DNA from: Streptomyces sp. NBRC 109706
Lineage (GTDB): Bacteria > Actinomycetota > Actinomycetes > Streptomycetales > Streptomycetaceae
Assembly: GCF_000974485.1 (NCBI RefSeq)
Contig: NZ_BBOM01000009.1
Span: forward strand, 248,001 to 312,000
DNA length: 64,000 nt
Direction: 5' to 3'
Shown: one piece after another, positions 31,815 to 39,677 of the stretch
How the letters are laid out: every line of letters starts with the position of its first letter
Position numbering within the stretch: position 1 is the first letter of the stretch
Translations under genes and position numbers: made by a program
The notes under the pieces: model-generated
The model's input: only the letters and a program-made list of their open reading frames with translations
The model's database searches: none
What the model was told of the DNA's origin: nothing

Positions 31815-32858
31815 TCACACCTTCTCGGCGGACCGGGTGGAGGTGCCCAGCCGCGCCTCGATCTCGGCGGTGATCTGCCGATAGCGCTCGACATGCTCAA
31901 GCGTCGTCCCGCGGTGCACCTCGGGCAGCAGATCCTCCGTGTAGGGCACCCGGCTCTGCCCGACGTTCATATAGCCGGCGGCGTTGACCCGGATCTTCTC
32001 CAGCGGAATGTTGTACTTCGCGAACTCGAAGAAGTCCTGTCCGACGATGAACGGTTCGTGCGCCCAGCGCAGCCGCTCGGTGAGCCAGCGGGCGTCGTCG
32101 GTGCGGCCCTCGCGGAGGGCGTCGCGCAGCGCGAGCACAGGACCGGGGCCCATGGCGGTGGTCGAGGACCAGGCCATGCCGGCCAGCTCCTCGCCGTACA
32201 TCTCCCAGGCCGCGAACCAGTCGGTCTCGATCGGCATCAGCGGGAAGCTGGTGCCGGTGTGCGCCATGTCGTTGTGGTAGCGGAAGCCGACCGAGGCGCC
32301 GCCGGCGTACTTGACCGCGACGACCTGGGGCAGTTCGACCAGGCTGCGGTAGATCGAACGCGGGATCACGCCACCGAACGCGGCCGTGTTGTCGTAGACC
32401 ACGATGGCCAGTTCGGGCACGGCCTCGGCGACGTCCCGGTAGAACCGCTCCATGATCGGGGCGACCATGTCACCCCACATCGGGCGGCCGAGCAGGGTCC
32501 CGGTGACGCCGATGTCCGAGAGGAACCTCATCCGCGCGACGGTGTCCCGGGTGTTGAGGGTGGTGGCGCCGACAAAGACGGGAAAGTCGGGGTCCTCCGA
32601 CCGCGCGGTCTCGGCCACGCAGGTGGCGAACGCCTTCCACTCGTCCAGGGTGAGCGTGCCCATCTCGCCCAGCGTCCCGTTGGTCGCGATCGCGTCGACG
32701 CCGTCCCGGATGAGCGCGCGGATCATCCGCTCGGTCTCCACCAGGTCCACAGTGTTCTCCGCGTCCACCCGGTCGGCGCCCGGCAGCGCGGGGGTGGGCG
32801 GGTAGGCCATGACACCGCGCATGTCACGCCCGGTCACCTTGGGAAGCTTGCTACTCAT
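31815..32858 (-). CDS. DapA-superfamily hydratase-aldolase (NahE/PhdG-like)
   Basis: The 347-aa class I aldolase has the Schiff-base lysine K183 in VVAVKYAGG, Tyr155 in VVYDNTAAF and the GTLGEMGTL loop (about 61-69). NahE and PhdG convert aryl-substituted benzalpyruvates, formed after meta ring cleavage and isomerisation, into an aromatic aldehyde plus pyruvate. It follows LigAB and precedes the dioxygenase by three bases. Its presence implies a bicyclic or substituted aromatic substrate, because it needs an aryl-pyruvate intermediate. Confidence 0.85.
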   Translation of the reverse strand: MSSKLPKVTGRDMRGVMAYPPTPALPGADRVDAENTVDLVETERMIRALIRDGVDAIATNGTLGEMGTLTLDEWKAFATCVAETARSEDPDFPVFVGATTLNTRDTVARMRFLSDIGVTGTLLGRPMWGDMVAPIMERFYRDVAEAVPELAIVVYDNTAAFGGVIPRSIYRSLVELPQVVAVKYAGGASVGFRYHNDMAHTGTSFPLMPIETDWFAAWEMYGEELAGMAWSSTTAMGPGPVLALRDALREGRTDDARWLTERLRWAHEPFIVGQDFFEFAKYNIPLEKIRVNAAGYMNVGQSRVPYTEDLLPEVHRGTTLEHVERYRQITAEIEARLGTSTRSAEKV

Positions 32859-32926
32859 CAGGTCCTGCCTTCTTCTCGGTGTTCACGGTCTTCTCGATCG
32901 AGCCGGCCCGCCCGATCGGGCTGAAC

Positions 32927-33772
32927 TCACATACGGGCGGCGGCCACCGCCGTCCCGGTCAGCCATTCGGGGACCGGCTCGTAGGCCAGCACCTCGAACG
33001 GCGCCCGGGCCGCGCCCGCGGCGACCAGCCAGGTCCGGATCTCATGGGCGCCGTTTCCGGCGGCGTCGATCTCGCCGGCGGAGTAGGCGAGCAGCCGACT
33101 CTCGTCGCCGTCGCTCAACCGGCCGAGGAAATCGCGGTCGAACGCGGTGTTGATCCGCCCCGACTCCGGCAGCCCGACCCAGTGCGAGAGGCCGCCGGTG
33201 CCGACCACGACGACGCGTCGCACATCGGACTGCGCCTCGACCGCGCGGCGGATCATCTTCCCGAAGTCGTGGCAGCGCCGCAGGCCGGGCCAGGGCGGGT
33301 TGACGCCGTTCACGATGACCGGCACCAGTGGGTACCTCGACGCGGGGTCGAGATGCTTGAGGGGAACGCAGAAGTTCTCGTCGAACTCAAGCCCGCCCTC
33401 GACCAGGGCGGGGTCGAACTCCGATTCCAGGGCGAACTCGTAGAGATGCCGGCCGAGTTCCGGCTGCCCCGGATAGTGGTGCTGTTCGACATCGAGGAAC
33501 CGGCCCATCTCCCTGGTCACCGGGCCCAGATAGGAGTCGCTGGTCGCGATGGCGAAGGCCGGGAGGTTCCCCAGATGGAAGTTGGTGAAATGCTCGACGG
33601 ACACCGCGACGATCGCGTCGGGGGCCAGCGCGTCGATTCTCCGCCGCACCTCGGCGAAGGCGGATTCGACGGCCTCGCGTTTCGCGGGCTCGGCGCGCTC
33701 GGGCCATCCCGTGATGCCCGGTGAGTGCGAAGCGGTGAAAGCGCCGACAACGCGTCCCCTGGGCTCGCTCAT
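32927..33772 (-). CDS. LigB-type extradiol ring-cleavage dioxygenase, catalytic subunit
   Basis: The 281-aa protein belongs to the class III extradiol dioxygenases. Iron-ligand regions are ASHSPGI (H16) and VEHFTNFHLGN, and the acid/base histidine region is GTGGLSHWVGLP. It cleaves a catechol-type ring next to the hydroxyls. Its ATG overlaps the LigA stop by four bases. Class III LigAB pairs are known for protocatechuate, gallate and 2-aminobiphenyl-2,3-diol (CarB), so substrate cannot be fixed from family. Confidence 0.88.
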   Translation of the reverse strand: MSEPRGRVVGAFTASHSPGITGWPERAEPAKREAVESAFAEVRRRIDALAPDAIVAVSVEHFTNFHLGNLPAFAIATSDSYLGPVTREMGRFLDVEQHHYPGQPELGRHLYEFALESEFDPALVEGGLEFDENFCVPLKHLDPASRYPLVPVIVNGVNPPWPGLRRCHDFGKMIRRAVEAQSDVRRVVVVGTGGLSHWVGLPESGRINTAFDRDFLGRLSDGDESRLLAYSAGEIDAAGNGAHEIRTWLVAAGAARAPFEVLAYEPVPEWLTGTAVAAARM

Positions 33773-34023
33773 CGAACCTCCTCCCCACGTATCCGTGCGT
33801 AGTACTCGGCGCGGTCGACCTTCAGCTGAATGGCGCAGAAGTAGATGAGATACGGGTTGAACCCGCGCTCGTACATGGCCCTGAAGTCGAGATCGCGCAT
33901 CGCGGCACGGTTCGCGCCGGTGATTCCGTAGGAATCCAGGACCGCGTCCGGATCGGCGAGAAAACGCCTCGCGAGGTCCGGGTCCTTTCGGATGTCCCAT
34001 AGCAGTTTGTGGAGGTTGTACAT
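33769..34023 (-). CDS. LigA-type extradiol dioxygenase, small subunit
   Basis: The 84-aa alpha-helical subunit has the family end motif ERGFNPYLIYFCAIQL and a DPDAVLDSYGIT segment. In LigAB it caps the catalytic site of the larger subunit. It is the first gene of the main catabolic unit, and the shared palindrome/-10 module lies about 90-135 bases upstream of its ATG. Confidence 0.88.
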   Translation of the reverse strand: MYNLHKLLWDIRKDPDLARRFLADPDAVLDSYGITGANRAAMRDLDFRAMYERGFNPYLIYFCAIQLKVDRAEYYARIRGEEVR

Positions 34024-34114
34024 CGGCCTACCTCCCTCGTTCCTGACGACGCCGTCATCCCCAAAGCCGTTAGCCGTTAGCCGTGGCCGTTAGCCGTGGG
34101 CCGTTGGGACCTGG

Positions 34115-34158
34115 AGTCTAGGAAGGAGCGGCCGCCGATCGCGTTACCCCTTCGGGTA
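34115..34158 (-). promoter_or_regulatory. Shared activator site and -10 box in front of the LigAB-dioxygenase unit
   Basis: The perfect palindrome TACCC-CTTC-GGGTA (34145-34158, plus strand) is centred 34 bp upstream of a minus-strand -10 TAGACT (34120-34115). The flank GTTCCGG on the right is shared with the 23843 module. Operator centre at about -43 is the classic class II activator position. Confidence 0.68.
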
Positions 34159-34186
34159 GTTCCGGGGGAACGGCGGGAACGCCGAA

Positions 34187-34217
34187 GCCCCCGCCGCCCG
34201 GAACGGACGGCGGGGGC
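34187..34217 (-). terminator. Hairpin terminator after the MBL hydrolase gene
   Basis: Arms GCCCCCGCCG (34187-34196) and CGGCGGGGGC (34208-34217) pair perfectly over an 11-base loop, just past the MBL hydrolase stop. It insulates the island promoter from upstream transcription. Confidence 0.7.
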
Positions 34218-34240
34218 GCGGCAGGTCCCGGCGGCGGGTT

Positions 34241-35281
34241 CTAGAGGACGCGGCTGCCGCCGATGGGCAGATCCCAGAGGTCCTCGGGCGCGCGGCCGGC
34301 CGCGCGCCAGGCCGCGCGGACCCGGACCAGCGGCTCCAGCGGGGGTTCGGCGGAGAGCGAGAACGTGCCCCAGTGCATCGGCGCCATCAGTGCCGCGCCC
34401 AGGTCGTGGCAGGCGCGAACGGCCTCCTCGGGGTCGGTGTGCACCGGGCGGAGGAGCCAGGGCGGGGCATAGGCGCCGATCGGGAGAAGGGCCAGATCGA
34501 TGCCGGGACAGCGGGCGCCTATCTCGGCGAACCAGTGGCCGTAGCCGCTGTCCCCGGCGAAGTAGACCCGTTGCCCCGCGCCGTCGGTGAGGACCCAACC
34601 GCCCCAGAGGGAGCGGCAGGTGTCCAGCAGTCCGCGCCGTGACCAGTGGTGGGCGGGGACGAAGTCGAAGCGCACCGGGCCGCCGGCGGCCGGGAGTTCG
34701 GCGGCCTCCCACCAGTCCAGCTCGGTCACCTGGTTGAAGCCCCGGCGGCGGAACCAGTCGCCGAGGGCGGCCGGCACGAAGAGCGGGGTGAGCCGGGGCA
34801 GCCGTTTGAGGGTGGGCGCGTCGAGATGGTCGTAGTGGTTGTGGGAGATCACCACGGCGTCCACCGGCGGCAGCTCGTTCCAGGGCACGCCGACCGGGGT
34901 GAGCCGGGGCGGGGTGCCGAGGATCTTGCGGGACCAGACGGGGTCGGTGAGCACGGTCAGCCCGCCGATGCGGATGATCCAGCTGGCGTGTCCGGCCCAG
35001 CTGACGGCCACGGTGTCGGGCCCGACGTCCGGCACCGGCTCGGGCGCGAACGGGAGCCCGGCCGCGGCGTAGCGGGCCGAGGCGCCGGGGCGGAGCGCGC
35101 CCTGCCGCACGGCGCGCAGCATCGGGCGAAGCCCGGGCAACGGGTCGGTGAGCCGTTCGGCGAAGCCGCGCGGCCAGGGCCGCCGCTGGAACAGCGGACG
35201 CGGCGGGGTCGCCTGCCGTTCCGCCGGATCGGCGCCGGTGGCAGGACGGGGCCGCTCGGTTGGTTCCGTCCGGTCGGTCAT
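34241..35281 (-). CDS. MBL-fold metallo-hydrolase, NAPE-PLD/UlaG type
   Basis: The 346-aa protein has WAGHASWIIRIGGLTVLTDP, the metal motif ISHNHYDHLD, FVPAHHWSRRG, YFAGDSGYG and PMHWGTFSLS. This is the order of N-acyl-phosphatidylethanolamine phospholipase D-like hydrolases. A phosphodiesterase acting on lipids is likely. The first ~55 residues are Pro/Arg-rich. The ATG at 35281 follows GGGAGGCCCC; a start 12 bases earlier lies within that site. It is not obviously part of the neighbouring catabolic island, from which a terminator separates it. Confidence 0.82.
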   Translation of the reverse strand: MTDRTEPTERPRPATGADPAERQATPPRPLFQRRPWPRGFAERLTDPLPGLRPMLRAVRQGALRPGASARYAAAGLPFAPEPVPDVGPDTVAVSWAGHASWIIRIGGLTVLTDPVWSRKILGTPPRLTPVGVPWNELPPVDAVVISHNHYDHLDAPTLKRLPRLTPLFVPAALGDWFRRRGFNQVTELDWWEAAELPAAGGPVRFDFVPAHHWSRRGLLDTCRSLWGGWVLTDGAGQRVYFAGDSGYGHWFAEIGARCPGIDLALLPIGAYAPPWLLRPVHTDPEEAVRACHDLGAALMAPMHWGTFSLSAEPPLEPLVRVRAAWRAAGRAPEDLWDLPIGGSRVL

Positions 35282-35427
35282 GGGGCCTCCCATCTCACGC
35301 TTTCAGCGCAACACGGCCATGCGTGGCGGCCATCCGGGCGGCCGGGGCGAGTGGGCCGATCCAGTGACGGTGTCCATGATGCGAAACGATATTGACCGGG
35401 ATCTGAGACGGGAGGAGGGTGTGGGGC

Positions 35428-36243
35428 ATGTCGAAGACGCATCCGGAGTCCCGTTATGTCCATGGGCACCACACCTCGGTGCTGCGCTCCCACCGGTGGC
35501 GGACCGCGGCGAACTCCGCCGCCTATCTGCTGCCCGAACTCCGCCCGGGACAGGCCCTGTTGGACCTCGGCTGCGGCCCCGGCACGCTGACCGCCGACCT
35601 CGCCGCGCGGGTGGCCCCCGGGCAGGTGACCGCCGTGGACCACGCGCCCGCCATCCTGGCGACGGCCCGGGCCGAGGCGGAGTCCCGGGGCCTCACCGGC
35701 ATCCGTTTCGACACCGCCGACGCCCATGCGCTGGACTTCGAGGACGACTCCTTCGACGTGGTCCACGCCCATCAGGTGCTGCAGCATCTGGCCGATCCGG
35801 TGCGGGCGCTGCGCGAGATGCGCCGAGTCTGCCGGCCGGGCGGCGTGGTCGCGGTCCGGGACGCCGACTACGCGGCCATGACGTGGTACCCCGAACACCC
35901 GGGTCTCGACGGCTGGTTGGACCGCTACCGGCGGGTGGCGCGGGCGGAGGGCGGCGAGCCGGACGCGGGGCGAAGGCTCGTCGCCTGGGCGCGGGAGGCC
36001 GGCTTCGCCGAGGTCACCGCCTCGGCCACCGCCTGGTGTTTCGCGAGCGAGGCCGACCGCGCCTGGTGGAGCGGCCTGTGGGCGGAGCGGACCACCGACT
36101 CCTCGTTCGCCGATCTCGCCCTGGCCGGCGGCCATGCCACGGCCGAGGAGCTGCGCGCCACCGCCGAGGCGTGGCACGCCTGGGGCGCGGACCCGGACGG
36201 CTGGTTCCTCGTCCCGCACGGCGAACTGCTCTGCCGACCCTAG
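35428..36243 (+). CDS. Class I SAM-dependent methyltransferase, UbiE-like
   Basis: The 271-aa protein has motif I LLDLGCGPGTLTADLA (about 44-59), a TAVDHAPAIL acidic loop, DTADAHALDFEDDSFDVVHAHQVLQHL and the post-motif RRVCRPGGVVAVRDADY. These place it with UbiE/COQ5-like small-molecule methyltransferases. GGAGGAGG lies nine bases before the ATG at 35428, better than the GTG nine bases earlier. It is divergent from the MBL hydrolase. The substrate is unknown. Confidence 0.82.
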   Translation: MSKTHPESRYVHGHHTSVLRSHRWRTAANSAAYLLPELRPGQALLDLGCGPGTLTADLAARVAPGQVTAVDHAPAILATARAEAESRGLTGIRFDTADAHALDFEDDSFDVVHAHQVLQHLADPVRALREMRRVCRPGGVVAVRDADYAAMTWYPEHPGLDGWLDRYRRVARAEGGEPDAGRRLVAWAREAGFAEVTASATAWCFASEADRAWWSGLWAERTTDSSFADLALAGGHATAEELRATAEAWHAWGADPDGWFLVPHGELLCRP

Positions 36244-36264
36244 GGCGGCCACCCCCGGTCGTGG

Positions 36265-36747
36265 TCAACCCCTGCGCCAGAGGAAGAGGCCGAGTCCCGA
36301 CAGCAGCACGGTGGCCGTGCCGAAGGCGGTGCGCAGGGCGTTGAAGCGGGTCCAGCGGGGGGCGAAGTCGTGCCAGAGGGTGGCGGGGTCGGCGGTGCCG
36401 TTGGCCAGGGCCTCGTTGAGGGGGACGTTGACCGCCACGGTGGGCAGAAAGGCGCCCACCGCATAGCTGACCCCGGCGGCGACAAAGACGAACGCCGCCG
36501 CCCGGTGGCCGAGGGCCAGCAGGGCGACGGCGGTCGCGATCGCCGTCAGCGGGATCGCGGTGAAGGACGTGAGGAAGAGCGGGTTGAGGATCCTGGCGTT
36601 CATCGCCCGCATGGACGCGACCGCCTGCTCGGGCTCCAGGGTGTTCAACCCGGGGAGCACGGAGACGGAGAAGGCGAAGAACGTGCCGGCGACGACCGCC
36701 GCCAGTACCAGGGTGAGCAGTGCGCCGAGCAGGGCCAGAGTGGTCAT
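36265..36747 (-). CDS. DUF1772 (anthrone-oxygenase-like) membrane protein
   Basis: The 160-aa protein has four transmembrane helices (about 5-28, 50-72, 78-98, 138-156) and the DUF1772 pattern, with VPLNEALANG and WHDFAPRWTRFNALRT. A few relatives oxidise anthrones in polyketide pathways, but most are uncharacterised and no polyketide genes lie here. The start is the ATG preceded by a run of G residues. It is convergent with the methyltransferase and 22 bases from it. Confidence 0.75.
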   Translation of the reverse strand: MTTLALLGALLTLVLAAVVAGTFFAFSVSVLPGLNTLEPEQAVASMRAMNARILNPLFLTSFTAIPLTAIATAVALLALGHRAAAFVFVAAGVSYAVGAFLPTVAVNVPLNEALANGTADPATLWHDFAPRWTRFNALRTAFGTATVLLSGLGLFLWRRG

Positions 36748-36844
36748 GCCCCCCAGTGAACCGACACCGCCCGGGCGCCGCCCATCGGCCACGCTCTCGA
36801 CCGCATAAGCCAGCGTCTCGCCCCGGCCGGGCGGCGGGGCGGGC

Positions 36845-37834
36845 TCAGGGGCGGACCACGATCTTTCGTCCGAGGCCGGCGGCGAAGCGGTCGAGGGCGG
36901 CCGGGTAGTCGTCCAGCGGCAGCCGGTCGCTGATGAAGACGCCCGGGTCGAGGACGCCGGTGGCGAAGAGTTCGGCGGCCCGCTCGTAGCTGTGCAGCAC
37001 GGCCATCGAACCGGTGATGGTGATCTCCTGGTTGTAGATGCGGTAGGGCTCGATGGTGGCGGTGGTGGCGTAGTCGGCGACGCCGAACTGGAGGAAGGTG
37101 CCGGCCTTGGCGACCCGGCCGATGCCGTCCTGGATGGCGGCGGCGTTGCCCGTCGCGTCCACCACGATGTCCCAGCCCTGCGGGCGGTCCAGCTCGTCGG
37201 CGTTCCCGGCCGTGTTGGAGCAGCCCAACCGGCCGGCGGTGGCGAGTCGTTCGGGGTTGATGTCGACCACGTCGACGGCGCTGGCGCCGGTCCGTTTGGC
37301 CAGTTCCAGCATCATCAGGCCCATGGTGCCGGAGCCGTAGATCAGCACCCGGGCGCCGAGCGTGGAGCGCAGCACGTCGTAGCCGCGCACCGCGCAGGAC
37401 AGCGGTTCGATCAACGCCGCGTCCTCGGTGGCGACATGGTCGGGCAGCGGCACGCAGTTGGCGACGGGCGCGACCGCGTACTCGGCGGCGCCGCCGGCGA
37501 CGGTGACGCCGATGGCGGCCCACCGGTCGCAGAGGTTGCTGTGGCCGGTGCGGCAGTAGCGGCACTCGTGACAGTAGAGGGAGGGGTCGACGGCGACCCG
37601 TTCGCCGACGGCGCGTTCGTGGACGTCGCGGCCCACCGCGATCACCTCGCCGGCGAACTCGTGGCCCGGCACCACGGGCAGCGTCGGCGCGAACTCGCCC
37701 TGCCTGATGTGCAGGTCGGTACCGCAGAGCCCGCAGGCGGCGACCTTCACCACCACCTCGCGGGGGCCCGGGGTCGGGTCGGGCACGGTGGTGACGGTGA
37801 CCGTGCCGACGGACTCGATCAGGGCGGCTTTCAC
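36845..37834 (-). CDS. Zinc-dependent alcohol/polyol dehydrogenase
   Basis: The 329-aa MDR-family protein has the catalytic zinc ligands C37 (ACGLCGTDLHI), the GHEFAGEV histidine/glutamate pair and four structural-zinc cysteines in CHECRYCRTGHSNLC. The NAD-binding fold has YGSGTMGLMMLEL. It is similar to sorbitol and threonine dehydrogenases. The GTG at 37834 overlaps the permease stop by four bases. As the last gene of a polyol ABC operon it probably oxidises the imported sugar alcohol to a ketose. Confidence 0.88.
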   Translation of the reverse strand: MKAALIESVGTVTVTTVPDPTPGPREVVVKVAACGLCGTDLHIRQGEFAPTLPVVPGHEFAGEVIAVGRDVHERAVGERVAVDPSLYCHECRYCRTGHSNLCDRWAAIGVTVAGGAAEYAVAPVANCVPLPDHVATEDAALIEPLSCAVRGYDVLRSTLGARVLIYGSGTMGLMMLELAKRTGASAVDVVDINPERLATAGRLGCSNTAGNADELDRPQGWDIVVDATGNAAAIQDGIGRVAKAGTFLQFGVADYATTATIEPYRIYNQEITITGSMAVLHSYERAAELFATGVLDPGVFISDRLPLDDYPAALDRFAAGLGRKIVVRP

Positions 37835-38691
37835 TTGACGGCTCCTAGCGACAGGCCCTGGACGAGTTTGTCCTGGGCGGCGAAGCCGGCGGCGAGCACC
37901 GGCAGTGAGATGGCGATGGCGGCGGCGGACAGCTGGGCGAGGAACAGGCCCTGGCTGGTGATGAAGCTGGTGAGGAAGACCGGCGCGGTCTCGGCGACGA
38001 CCCCGGTGAGCACCCGGGCGAAGAGCAGTTCGTTCCAGCTGAAGATGAAGCAGATCAGCGCGGTGGCGGCGATGCCGGGCAGCACGATGGGGGCGATCAC
38101 CCGGCCGAGCACCACCGGCAGCCTGGCGCCGTCGAGTTGGGCCGCCTCGATCACCGAGACCGGCACCTCGGCGAGGAAGGACTGCAGCATCCACACCGCG
38201 ATCGGCAGGTTCATGGAGGTGTAGAGGAGGACCAACAGCCAGATGTTGTCGAGCAGTCCGGTGTTCTTGGCGAAGAGATAGATGGGCAGCAGCCCGGCGA
38301 CCACGGGCAGCATCTTGGTGGAGAGGAAGAAGAACAGCACGTCCCGCCACTTCTTCACCGGCCGGATGGAGAGCGCGTAGGCGGCCGGCAGCGCCAGCAG
38401 CAGCACCAGTGCGGTGGACACCAGCGAGGCGGTCAGCGAGTTGATCAGCGGCGGCCAGGGGTCGGTGCCGGAGGAGGCGCCGAAGAACTCCCGGTAGCCG
38501 TCCAGGGTGAGGGGCGCGGTGAGCGCCGGCGGGTTGCTGGCCGCGTCGGACTCGGCGTGGAAGGAGGTCAGCACCATCCAGGCGACCGGCAGGAAGAAGA
38601 CCAGGCCGGCGAACCAGGCCAGCAGGCCGAGCAGCGCGCCCTTGGCGGAACGTGGCCTGGCGCGGGAGCCGGTGGACGTCGGGGAGGTCAT
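37831..38691 (-). CDS. Carbohydrate ABC transporter permease (MalG type)
   Basis: The 286-aa protein has six membrane helices and the inner-membrane permease EAA loop VIEAAQLDGARLPVVLGRVIAPI (about 193-215), which contacts the ATPase. It pairs with the permease upstream, overlapping it by four bases. The operon encodes no ATPase, as usual in Streptomyces where one shared MsiK protein energises many sugar importers. Confidence 0.9.
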   Translation of the reverse strand: MTSPTSTGSRARPRSAKGALLGLLAWFAGLVFFLPVAWMVLTSFHAESDAASNPPALTAPLTLDGYREFFGASSGTDPWPPLINSLTASLVSTALVLLLALPAAYALSIRPVKKWRDVLFFFLSTKMLPVVAGLLPIYLFAKNTGLLDNIWLLVLLYTSMNLPIAVWMLQSFLAEVPVSVIEAAQLDGARLPVVLGRVIAPIVLPGIAATALICFIFSWNELLFARVLTGVVAETAPVFLTSFITSQGLFLAQLSAAAIAISLPVLAAGFAAQDKLVQGLSLGAVK

Positions 38692-39677
38692 CCTCGGCTG
38701 CCCTCCTCTCGGAAGAGCGAGGACACCACGCGCAGCGCGAACACGGCGATGCCGATGGAGCCGAGCACCACCAGCACGCCGGCGGCCGAGGCCACGCCGT
38801 AGTCCTGCGCCTGGTAGAACTCGCGGTAGATGACATAGGGGAGGTTGGCGGTGTCCAGGGCGCCGCCGGTGAGGGTGAAGACGGCGTCGAAGTTCTGCAC
38901 AATGTAGATCGAGCCGAGCAGGGCGCCGAGTTCGAGGTAGCGCCGCAGGTGCGGCAGGGTGAGATGGCGGAAGATCTGCCAGTCCCCGGCGCCGTCGATC
39001 CGGGCCGCCTCGGCGAGTTCCGGCGGTCGGCTCTGCAGCCCGGCGAGCAGGATCAGCATCATGAACGGGGTCCACTGCCAGATCAGCGAGACCTCGACGG
39101 CCAGCAGCGGCATCTCCGAGATCCAGTCGGGCTGCGGCGCGGTGAAGCCGAACAGATCGCCGAACTTCCCCAACAGGCCGTTGAGCAGGCCGTATTCGGG
39201 GTTGAACAGCAGATGCTTCCACATCAGCGCGGCGGCGACCGGCACCAGCAGAAACGGGGTGATGGTCATGGTGCGGACCAGGCCGCGCCCCCGGAAGCGG
39301 CGGTCGAGCAGCAGCGCCAGGGCGAGGCCGAGCAGCAGGCTGACGATGACCACCGTCGCGGTGAGCAGCGCGGTGGTGAACACGGCGCGGCGCAGGCTGG
39401 CTTCGCCGAGCACCGTGTCGTAGTTGTCGAATCCGGTGAAGGCGCGTTCGTCGGGGTAGAGGGCGTTCCACTCGAAGAGGGAGATCACCAGGGTGGCGGC
39501 GAAGGGGAGTTGGGTGACCAGGATGAGGAACACCAGCGCGGGCAGCAGCGGCGCCCTGGTGGACCAGGCCCTGGCCCGGTTCCCGCCGCGGGCCGGCGTC
39601 CGCTGGGGACGGCGCGGCCCGACGGCGTCGTGCGCGGGTCCGGTCCCGGGACCGCCGCTTCGGAGGCGGCCGGCCAT
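38688..39677 (-). CDS. Carbohydrate ABC transporter permease (MalF type)
   Basis: The 329-aa protein has six to seven membrane helices. The EAA loop is LAEAARIDGAGDWQIFRHLTLP. The first ~35 residues are Arg/Gly/Pro-rich and cytoplasmic. The ATG shares a base with the solute-binding-protein stop (TGATG). With the MalG-type partner it forms the membrane channel of a polyol importer. Confidence 0.9.
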   Translation of the reverse strand: MAGRLRSGGPGTGPAHDAVGPRRPQRTPARGGNRARAWSTRAPLLPALVFLILVTQLPFAATLVISLFEWNALYPDERAFTGFDNYDTVLGEASLRRAVFTTALLTATVVIVSLLLGLALALLLDRRFRGRGLVRTMTITPFLLVPVAAALMWKHLLFNPEYGLLNGLLGKFGDLFGFTAPQPDWISEMPLLAVEVSLIWQWTPFMMLILLAGLQSRPPELAEAARIDGAGDWQIFRHLTLPHLRRYLELGALLGSIYIVQNFDAVFTLTGGALDTANLPYVIYREFYQAQDYGVASAAGVLVVLGSIGIAVFALRVVSSLFREEGSRG

